A stretch of DNA of 64,000 nucleotides from assembly GCA_951799445.1 (NCBI GenBank), contig OX637288.1, forward strand, positions 11,472,501 through 11,536,500, read 5' to 3'. Positions within the stretch are counted from its first letter, which is position 1; each line of letters begins with the position of its first letter. This DNA is from Pseudisothecium myosuroides (lineage: Eukaryota > Streptophyta > Bryopsida > Hypnales > Lembophyllaceae). Under the pieces are notes generated by a model. It was not told the DNA's origin and ran no database searches. It saw only the letters and a program-made list of their open reading frames with translations. Below, in pieces: positions 25,405-34,734 of the stretch. The translations under genes and the position numbers were made by a program.

Positions 25405-27085
25405 TTATGTGCAAGTCAAGGGCAACAACAACTGAAGCCTTGAAGCCTTGAATGCTCTCGTAGTTGGACTGGAATTTTATTTTATTTTATTTTATTTTAA
25501 TTTAAAAAAACAAACTGGTCTGACATTTATGGAGCCTTCTCTTTTTCCTGCTGCAAAGTGCAAAGTGCAAACCCCATTGAAATGAACTGTCAATGAATGA
25601 TGAACCCCACAAACCCATCCACATGTTGAATGGATTGCCCTTGCCAGTGACCTCATGTGAGCCTGGATGGCGGTGTAGATGACCTCACCGCTCATTTGCT
25701 TTCATCACCTCCCTTTGTCCTCATAGACTCGGTGAAACTCATTGTGAGCTCATCTGTCAACATGGTTGTACCGTTGTGTATAATTCATTAGGTCGCGCGT
25801 ACAATTGTTGCAAAAGTCTGGAACAACATTCCCATTGTATCTTTGTTTGTAAGAGACAGGGGAAGAAATGTGTGCATGACGAAATCACAAGAATGCTTGC
25901 CGTGCTTAAAGTTTTCATTGTGAATATTGGATGAAATATTTGGATGATATTTCTCCAAGATGAAAAAGTGAAAGATTTTGTGACAAAAAATTATGATAGG
26001 GGTTTTCAGGGACATTGCATACTTAATCCCTAAAGTCTAGAATTCTATGTCCAAGAATTTGTCCCAGAAAATACATACTTTGACATTTTAATTTGTGGAA
26101 AATAGGGAAAATAAATTTCAACAAAACAAAAAATTGGCCATTTGGAAGGATTTCTCGGTGATGAGATTTGACCAAAAAAATTAGGTCAAAACCATCTCTA
26201 ATGTTTAGAATTGCGCATGCAAAGGAGGCTTGTATGCACGAACATAGAGGACATAAAATAATGTATTTTTAGATGCCCTTTGGTAGGAACATGTTTAACT
26301 ACTATAGGTATATACCACAAAAATTTCAGCTAAAAATCAATAGTATAAAAAAACCCTAAACGTCAAAGTGTGACAAATTAACAAAATTGACTTTTAAATA
26401 TTAAATGATTTTAATTTTTTTATTTAAGTAAGGGATATAAATTTAACTAAGACATCTAAAACCGACCTTTTTGTTTTTGACATTGGATTCATAATTCAAA
26501 AGTTATAAAACGCAACCAAACTGGCAAGTGTTTCTTGCAATCACCCCACAATCTTCCCAGGTTAAATTAGTAAGCCTATTGTGCCATGTGCAATTGCCAC
26601 AATCAAAGTAAAAATAACAAGCAATTTTTTGATATTTTAATGCAATAAAAACTCCAAAATTCAATAACTTTCACATCATATGTCCAAACATTACAAAACA
26701 AAGCTTGTGTACACCCTTCCTCTCAAAGAGCTTTCTAATGGTGTTAAAAATGCGACCATTGGACACATGGACTAGGAAATCTCATTGTAACAAACAAAAC
26801 AAACAAACAACATGACTTAAGGTATGGATGTTGAGGACTAAATGTATCCAATGAATGACTTTTAAGGACAATCTAGAAACAAAAAATGCACCTAATTCTT
26901 CATCCTCAAATTGGATAATTTTCAATTGACTAGCTACCTTGGTGATACACTTGCGTCCTTCTGAACAGCCCCATTGATATATGATCATAGTGAGATCCAA
27001 ACTGTTGTGTAAGAATTTCTTAGATGGTAAACAATAATTTTATTGAAAGTTTCTTAGTACCGCATGTGAAGGTCTAATTTGGCAC
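25405..27085. other. Intergenic DNA, no gene
   Basis: 25480-25500 is a short TTTTA run. 25520-25780 is less AT-rich but shows no coherent coding. At about 26032 TTAATCCCTAAAGTC resembles the left end of a TTAA element with no clear partner. The rest is AT-rich repeat-like sequence. Confidence 0.4.
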
Positions 27086-27501
27086 TTAAGGTAGTCTGCT
27101 TTTAAAAACGAGCGGCCTCTTCAAATTGACCCTATATTTAGGTCTGAAATGGACATTAGATGTTCCTTAAATGGACCTCTCATGCCTTTGAGAGAATCGA
27201 GAGAAAAACATTATTTATTGCAAGAGCCAATCATTGGCCTTCATTTTCTCAAATCACTTTAGAAGTTGCAAGTGGTCAAATTTTGGAAGACCTAGGGTCA
27301 TAAACAGGTGCCTACAACAATTTTTTTTTTAAATTCACAAGTAATTCAAAAATGATTAAAAAAATATGAAACCACTTGTGTTAGATTCCGCATCCATTTG
27401 TCTTTCTCTGAAAAATGACCCAAAAAAATTTCTATTTATGGAAACCTGTGAAAAAGGCAGACAAGCCCTTAAATGGTCACTTTAAGAGCATACTACCTTA
27501 G
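27086..27501. mobile_element. Miniature inverted-repeat element, family C
   Basis: Left end TTAAGGTAGTCTGCTTTTAA; the complement of the right end is CTAAGGTAGTATGCTCTTAA. About 416 bp, non-coding. Its right half matches 20.94-21.16 and 45.04-45.2 kb. It may be another TTAA-target family, but the terminus could equally include TTAA as part of the repeat. Confidence 0.6.
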
Positions 27502-27579
27502 GTGTTATAATTGAATTTCCACATTGCCTCACACCATTCCCAAGATGTCATGTGGCACTTTTTTTCCTTCCAAAATTGA

Positions 27580-28500
27580 CTAAACCCCTAAAGATCCAAA
27601 TACCGTTTTTTGACAACATAGCAATTTTGGGCAGCTCATTACGAGTGGATTCTTTATTTTATTCTTTGAAATTTTCACACAAGATGTGCCTGAGGAGTAG
27701 CTTCAAGGCCCAACAATTTTCAAAACTTTTGACTACATGGTTAAAAAGTTATTGTATGATATGTAATTTTTTGTGTACGGCGGGCAACTTGGGCAACTCA
27801 AAAAAATTCTTTAAAAATCATTTTTTTTAAAATAAAATTTGAAATTGGTTCTTTAGATTTATATGTACGTGGAAAGCTTTAAATAATTCCATTTAGATGA
27901 GTCAAAAGTTATGAGGATTCTTAATTTGAGGGTAGTTATAAAATCTCTACTCTACTCTAAAATAAACTTTGAAGTCCTTTATTTAACTCAATTTTCAATA
28001 TTTTTGAAAGAAAATAAAAACATTGGATGTAGATTATTTATTACAACATTAGAACCGTTGGAATTGGCATTTTTCAATTCCATAAATAAATTCTTAACAA
28101 TTTAGTGTTTTGAATCATTCTCTACTTCTTTCTACTTACTATTTTTTCCCTATATGTTGAACAATTTCAAATGAACTGAAATTTTTCAAGCATGTAGCCA
28201 ACTTGCCTAGAAGAATGAATCCAAAGTGTAACCACCATTTTGGGCATTTTTTCATACAAATGTGACCTTATGAAGTGTAGTTGCCCGGATTTTCGTAGGG
28301 ACAAAAAAAGGTTTTTTGTCAATTCAAACTCTAATATCTTCCAATCCGCACGGTGGAAAATTCTGAATTTTTTTCCACATCTTCTCAAACTAGTGTTCTA
28401 TAAGATCTTACAATTACATGTGTCTAAAAATGTTTTTTTCTAAAGTTTGATACTTGTATTAGAAATGGCAGTTTTGGAGCGGTTTTGGTGAAAACATAGT
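27580..28500 (+). mobile_element. TTAA-type element, family B, right terminus lost
   Basis: The left end CTAAACCCCTAAAGATCC (TTAA mutated to CTAA) is followed by ~900 bp co-linear with 61283-62203 inverted and with the outer part of 51763-53549. The right end stops after GGTGAAAACATAGTC; a duplicated GAAAACATAGTCTCTG then replaces the expected terminus. Confidence 0.7.
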
Positions 28501-29137
28501 CTCTGAAAACATAGTCTCTGACAAAGGGTAGTTGAGCAAGTCGGTCAATACTGACATGCTCTATTTGTTTGTGGGGAACATGAGTACTACAGTGTGCACA
28601 CTGACAAGCAGCAAATGAATGGTTTCGAAGCATATATTGCAAAATGCCACCAACTGAAGGATGAGGCGGGCAATCCAGAACCCGGTATGATGAGCGAGTA
28701 CGTTCTTCAGACAGACTGGTGGCATGGAGTCGGCTCCCTCCCTCCTTGTCTATGACACATCCTGTCCTGGGCATTGACCTGTCATCGGTCAGATTTCTTG
28801 CAATGAATTTTTTCATTTGCGGTGAAAAAAACAAACCAGCATTCCCATATCGAACTGAACCAGTTTTTCATGTCCAGTTACTTTTTTCTATTTTTAATTC
28901 CGAATCGAAATTTTATAGATTTCTGCACCGATTTTTTTTTAACCTTGCACTAAGTTAGCCGCGGGTTCCTCCCCAACATAGAAAGAAAGAAAGAAACAAT
29001 CAAACAGCAACTTCAGACTGACTCAAATGGGTGGTAGTACAGAGACAACTGGAGATCGAGCCATCAGCCAGCATCACAGACACGGATTCATGAGTGCAGC
29101 TAACTTAGAGCGGAAAATCTCCATCGCACTCCCGAAC
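28501..29137. other. Intergenic DNA of unknown origin
   Basis: 28.51-28.83 kb is less AT-rich and open on the minus strand (136 codons; contains CQCAHCSTHVPHKQIEH), which I do not recognise. A (GAAA)n run lies at 28980-28996. A gene remnant or transposon-borne fragment is possible; nothing decides it. Confidence 0.35.
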
Positions 29138-29367
29138 TTAACCCTGTAAGGACGCGGGGGGTGACCCTGGAAATCATGCATTGTATAACCGTGAGAGTCA
29201 TTGGAATAAAAAAATCTAAAAGTACTCATTGGAAGTCAAGCTACTGTAGATGTTCTCCACTTTCCACAAAAAACTCCAAGGATGAATAGTTGTAGTTCTG
29301 TCGTACATTGGAGAGTCCCTTGTCATTCATCGGACACTTATGGTCCGCGGCGTCCTTACTGGATTAA
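29138..29367. mobile_element. Short TTAA-flanked element, family F (230 bp)
   Basis: Left end TTAACCCTGTAAGGACGC; complement of the right end TTAATCCAGTAAGGACGC. The interior is unrelated to families A-D. The TTAA-CCCT start is the best fit in the window to a piggyBac-type terminus. Confidence 0.7.
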
Positions 29368-29639
29368 CTGATGTCAACAAATATCAGAACATGGCTTTTC
29401 AATGGATGAAATCACTAATTTGCAAACAAATCTTGGAACAATACTATCACTCAAATTTGGATGAATGTACATCATTTGGATGAATAAATGGAATTTCGTC
29501 CATAGATTGCAAGTTCCATCCATTTCCATTGGTGTATATAGCTTCATCCTTCCAGAGATTACCGCTTTCTGCACTGCCTCAAATAAATGAAAAGAAAACC
29601 CTGGCGGAGAGAACTGAACAGCAGCCCATGCATCACATG

Positions 29640-30661
29640 CAAGCGTTTGCGGACACAATCAAAAGCCTATTTCGGCACTTGCGAAGAGCGTGGAACGGGC
29701 CGGGCCGGGCCGGGTCGGGGCCGGGTCGGAAGAATGGAAGGCTCTGGAGACTGGACGGAGAAAACCGGAAGCCAGTCCTTCAATTCCCTGCAGATGCCCT
29801 TCACTCCCCTGCCACGTGTTGGGACGACATGCACCGGCAGCCTTTAGACCCTCTGGGCCCTCCGTTCCCCCTCGTTCACTTCACCGCTCCTTAAATCTAC
29901 GGAACCGCTACATTTAATTTTCTCATAGATTCCGACGTGGACGTCCACCTCGGATTCGAACGAGTCCCACCGGTGAGTAGCAGCCATGTGGACGGCGCTC
30001 CCGTCCCGTTGACTGCGCTTCCTTCCCGCCGTTACCAGTTCGCTTTTCGTTCTCAAGAAGGGAACGAAACGACTCCCGCCGTCCATGAGGGGAACTCCGC
30101 GTTCCCGTTCGACGAGCACGCGAGAAGCGGTCGTGGGAGCGTGCTGGGGTCGGTGCAGAAGCGAGGGAACCCGGGCGATCTGTCGGCGAGGGTTCGCCGT
30201 GTTGCTCTCGTCTTTTTCTTTTTCCCCCATTTCTTTTTCTTTCCGCGTTCCTGCGAAGCCGTGTTTTCTTTTTCTCCCTTACCAACTGTCCGCGGGTAGT
30301 TCAGTTCCTTTAAGGTTGGTGCTCTTGCGTTACTCTGTAGTCTGTAATGGTGTCATTGATCACAAGGCAGCAGCAAGCGATCGGAGATTGAGGATCGATT
30401 GAGTTCTTAGTTGAGTTTCGATTAGAATTTTTTTTTGTTTGGGAAGCGATTGAGTTGTTCTGATGCAAGTTGGCGCGATCTTTGCACTTGGTCCTGGCAG
30501 GATCAGGCGTGTGAGTGCAAAGCTTAGGAGGAGGGGATACAGGGAGGCCTTTGAGGTTTGATCGGATTGTCGTTTTTTTTGGGTTTGTTGTTTCGATTTT
30601 TGCGAGAAGCGGAGTTTTTTTTGGTTTTCTTTGGGAGAAGCTAGCCGTGAAGGTGTTCGCG
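29640..30661 (+). promoter_or_regulatory. GC-rich, CpG-rich island: promoter and leader of the 30.66-kb ORF
   Basis: Composition switches sharply to GC-rich, including GGGCC repeats at 29698-29730. A G-box/ABRE core CCACGTGT lies at 29812-29819 and ACGT-containing GACGTGGACGTCC near 29934. A pyrimidine-rich tract covers about 30208-30260. A possible leader intron runs from GGTGAGT (29970) to a CAG at about 30500. All are sequence matches only; transcription is inferred. Confidence 0.35.
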
Positions 30662-30934
30662 ATGGAGGCCAGTGGGAGTATGGGTTGCGGAGGCCAGTTT
30701 ATGTCTTCGATGATGGGATGCAGCGCCTGCTCGTCTTCTTCAAGCTCCAAGCACCCTTACCACCGGCACTGCGGGTGCGCCATCCACCTTTTGACGAACG
30801 GGTTCAAGGGCTCAGGGCATGGCGGCTCGCAGCTCAAGGTGCAAGGAAAAGCTGCTGTCAGCAGCACCGCGTTGTCACTGTCGTCTTCGGGCGACCGAGG
30901 CATGTCCAAGCTTACCGTATGGTCAAGTGACTGA
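30662..30934 (+). CDS. Small Cys/Ser-rich hypothetical protein
   Basis: A 90-residue frame starting MEASGSMGCGG, in a good plant start context (GCGATGG), at the downstream side of the GC-rich island. Residues about 16-38 hold a Met/Cys/Ser-rich stretch followed by HPYHRHCGCAIHLL, which could bind metal. The C-terminal part is Ser-rich and ends TVWSSD. The frame is open upstream of the ATG as well, but with no earlier in-frame ATG. I do not recognise the family. It may be a complete small protein or the first exon of a larger one; no convincing next exon was found. The 3' side to about 32 kb is non-coding in appearance. Confidence 0.4.
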   Translation: MEASGSMGCGGQFMSSMMGCSACSSSSSSKHPYHRHCGCAIHLLTNGFKGSGHGGSQLKVQGKAAVSSTALSLSSSGDRGMSKLTVWSSD

Positions 30935-33186
30935 ACACCTCGGTTTTGGTGTTGGGGCGAACTCGGTCAAGTCTTGGAAACGCAAATCGCTGAAGATGCG
31001 ACCGAAGGCTGGCTTCACTATCGGCTTGTTCTCGGAACAGGGGCTATGGTAGTCCTCTGTTCCTCTTGCTGCCTGTTGGCATTTTTGCAAGCTGCTCGCG
31101 CCATTCTCATGGCGTTTATGTACATTTGGAGTTTGAAACACCCTTCCTGGTGCAATTGCAAGACGAAGTGTCTTTACGAGAATCAGGTTTAGAAGAACAG
31201 AGCATACGAAATATATCCGGGTCAGCTCTTTCTCGTTTGCTAGGAGTGAGATCACTCATAGATTGGGGCTCGCATTGTGCCCGTCTCTGAACCTGTTTGG
31301 AGATCCTTCTGTAGAGAATATTTTCTTTTTCCATGAGGCCTGGAAAGTGGGCCTAATTGGTGTCGGATGTGTAAATTGAAATGAGGAAATGGGAGACGTT
31401 GTTAAGTGAGTTGAAAGTGCCTTGGCATTACGTTTTTCATGTACAGTTCGTAAAGCTTCTTCTACATGAAATGAATCTTTCACTACAATTGCTCTTCTTC
31501 TTGTGGAAAGTCGTCATGTATCGCCGTGTTCGTTCATGTGTACCTTCTATTGTTGTGACGCTTAAGATTTGTATGGTGGTTGTGATGTTGATTGACAATG
31601 GGGAACCGTGCAGCATTGAAACATTATTTATGGATGGAATTTTTATGCTTCCGTATCTTTCAAGACATGAATAACTTGCGTGATTTTGTGTGTTTCATTA
31701 GCGTTACGTTTTGTTTGACTTTGCGGGGGCGTACTTCCTGAGGTGCACTCTAGGAGTTCAGCTTTCCTTGCTTATACTCCGCACCTAACATTTCTTTTTC
31801 TGTTGACGGAGAGTTCTAGGAGTTGAGCAGGAATTATGGCTGGATGATGGAAGAGTTGTAGAACTCTTGGAGGCAGGGGTACTACATGAGGCATGTACCT
31901 TGTTCTGGTAGTTGGTTGCTGTCTTCAATGCTGTGAATTTTTGAAAGAGTAGACATTCTTCTTATTAACAATCATACGCTATTAAATTTCGTTACACACA
32001 GATTCAATGCACGTGGACGTCAGACCTGTTGAATCTTGCTCTGTGATTTTCCGATTCGTTATCAAATTGGGCATAATGTGCTTCTTTCCTCAAGTGCTTA
32101 GCCAGGCAGAATTTTGGAATGCAATTATGAAATCGCCTTCTTGTGCAGGCCATCTTGTAAATCTGACACCCCTGATACTGCGCGATCCCATTTCGTTCAC
32201 TCTAATTCTTGGGATTTCCGACCAGATTGCTTACCATGTTGGATTTGACATGCTGTTTTGCAAGAAATTACATCAGCATCATCCAGGCGACCCTTGACAT
32301 TGTTTCCACTTTTCTTCAGGTACTTAATATTCTGAAGACGAATTCTCACGTTTTGGAGAGAAACAGAGGAAGTTTTGGAGAAATCGAGGACGATATACCG
32401 GCACAGCGAAGGAGATGAGAAAGAGGATTGACTATCAAGCTTTCGGTAAGAGTTCAAGAGTGTTTTAATCTCTCCCTTCGCTCAACATCAAGAGTTTGTC
32501 AGCTCGCATATTACTTAGGTGAGAATGTTCATGGCTGTCATGATCCTGCTTCAAGCATTCTAAGCTTCTGGACTTCTGGATCTATAACTTAGGTGCAATG
32601 TACCACGGTAGTCCGTTGCACTGTCAGTTTTTTGTATTTCAAATGTTCCTGCTTCAACCATTCTGCACGTCTGCACTTCTGCACTTCTGAACTTCTGGAC
32701 GAGTAGGTGTTTGGTACGGTAGTCTGTTGCACCGTCAGTTTTTGTATTTCAGAGGTGTATATTGTCTCTAGCCTCGTGCAGTTTACAGTTGCAGTTGCAG
32801 TCAATTTTTATATTCGTGAGGTGTATAGTTTCTTCAGGAGGTGTAGTGTTGAGTAATCTTGCACTTTGGGGGTGCTTAGCTGTTGATAACTGAGTCTTTG
32901 GGGGTCACATGTACTGTAAGTTACATTTCATATGAACTTTACTGAGTGTTTTTATTTACTTATTATTATTGCACACATTGAACTTTAATTCAAGCACAAG
33001 CAACACAAACAGCACCTGGTGGCAAAACTAAGGGCGGACTGACCTAGACACCAACAAGACTGAAGGCATGATTGAGTGATTCTTCACCCAAAAAACCTTT
33101 GAAACCATCCTGAGTGCAGATGGCTTTAATTTGACCCCAATCCTTATTGAAATTTGTTGGTTTTGAATTACAAGAGTTTCACTTGA
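30935..33186. other. Possible 3' UTR and intergenic DNA
   Basis: No clear exons. Composition stays moderate (near 40% GC by eye) to about 32.9 kb, so it may be transcribed sequence belonging to the 30.66-kb ORF. A two-copy tandem duplication is annotated separately. Confidence 0.35.
32545..32760. repeat. Two-copy imperfect tandem duplication (~100-113 bp)
   Basis: CACGGTAGTCCGTTGCACTG near 32607 recurs as TACGGTAGTCTGTTGCACCG near 32717, each followed by TCAGTTTTTTGTATTTCA-like sequence. CCTGCTTCAA-CATTCT is also doubled (32549, 32648). ACTTCTGGA and ACTTCTGCA units are locally repeated. Confidence 0.7.
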
Positions 33187-33375
33187 TTAACCCTCAAACG
33201 CCAAAGCGGCCGCAAAAGTGCGACTATTCATCCTCCGAATTTTGTATAGAAAGGGAAGATCATGAATAGTAGTTTGACCTCCAGTAAGCACTTTTGATTT
33301 TTTCAAAGAAGATAATGTCATCCGATGCCAAAAGGGATGATTTCCACAGTCACTAGCCTGGCATTCAAGGGTTAA
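33187..33375. mobile_element. Short TTAA-flanked element, family E (189 bp)
   Basis: Left end TTAACCCTCAAACGCCA; complement of the right end TTAACCCTTGAATGCCA. Non-coding, with a GC-rich left shoulder (GCGGCCGC). TTAA plus CCCT again matches the piggyBac-type pattern. Confidence 0.75.
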
Positions 33376-34734
33376 TATACATCAAGCTCAAATGTATTTT
33401 CATAGTAGTTTAGTCAACCGACATACACTATTGAGACATGTATGTTGAGATATACCTCTAATGGACTTTATTGAAACTAATGGATATAATATTCAATTCA
33501 ATGTTTCTAGATTTTCTATTACCTTCATCTTCAACATTAAAGCCTCTCTTACATCTTATTGAACATTATTTGAACATTTGACAACGCATACTCCATTCTC
33601 AAGCAACACAATTAATGGCAACTCATTCAATCTTGTCACTTGAAAAGCTTCAACTTTCAAAGGCATGCTTGTAGTAGACAAGTTGATTGTATGAGAATCA
33701 AAACCAACAAAACTTTGACAAAATACAAATTCTTGAACCTTGTACCTTGTTCCCAATGGCATAAACACAACCTAAGAGTTCAAAGGGTGTCAAAGCTCTA
33801 CAATTTAAGGATGAGATTTGGAATTCTTTTCCTTCTAAACTAAGATATTCAACTAAGATTTTTAGAAATAAATCTAAAGGATCTAACTACTATAAAAATT
33901 ACTATTCACATGGAGCTAAATTACTAGTTGCTAATTGGACTTGATGCCAAAGATTTCCATTTTCTAGGATCAAACATCATATTTGTTGAAAATACATACA
34001 GCTATCATATCTTATTGATAATAGTCTTTATGTTGATAATTGTATGTGTAGGGCACCTTCTTATGTAACTTGTAAACACTTCCTAAAAACCTTTGCCTCA
34101 AAATCCCAAACTTTGTCATTTTGCCTCTAAAAAATTCCAAATAATAGTTAAACCAACCTCAATTATCTTGTATGGAAATCCCTCCACCACCTTCCAAACC
34201 TTCACCATCTTTAATGAAAAATTTCCAAATATAATTGTTATCAAACTTTATCCCCCCCTAATGCAAAAAAATCTATATGCCAACAATCAAGTATTGACAA
34301 CCTCTTCTTTAGGAGGACACTCTTTATGCTTCTTGATAACTACGTGTATCCGTAGGGTAATTTAAGTTGCCAAGCATAAATGGCACGTATTCTATACTTC
34401 AACTTTCGTATCGTTTAGAGTTGGGCTTGCTAATTTGAGGGGTTTGCTGACCAAATTGTGAGGTTGGATCAACAAGAGGAGAAGAGTTGTTGATTCTATC
34501 ATCAAATCCATTCCCTTGGTTGATTCTACATCTCTAAGAGGGATCATCCAACTCTTACCGCTAGAGAATGGTTCGCATGCTGTGGATTTTTTTGTAGGAG
34601 CACGCAACGACAAGTCTTGCCCTCTGTACTCACCCAAGGGCATTTGGTGCTGTAAAATCCATAGCATGTAGTTTGTTCCTATTAATTTTGAGGATCAAAA
34701 CTTGAACACCTAGAAGAAAATTTCCAAATGATGG
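33376..34734. other. Intergenic DNA 3' of DPE1
   Basis: AT-rich with no supported gene. 34392-34667 is open on the minus strand (91 codons) directly downstream of the DPE1 stop, with no recognisable motif; it may be 3' UTR or transposon debris. Confidence 0.4.

Noticed and set aside
29844..30299. Overlapping open frames of ~120 codons on both strands in the GC-rich island
   Set aside because: GC-rich sequence lacks stop codons by composition; they start at non-ATG codons or have low-complexity products.
33880..34667. LTR retrotransposon remnant next to DPE1
   Set aside because: No paired long terminal repeats, primer-binding site or polyprotein motif could be identified.
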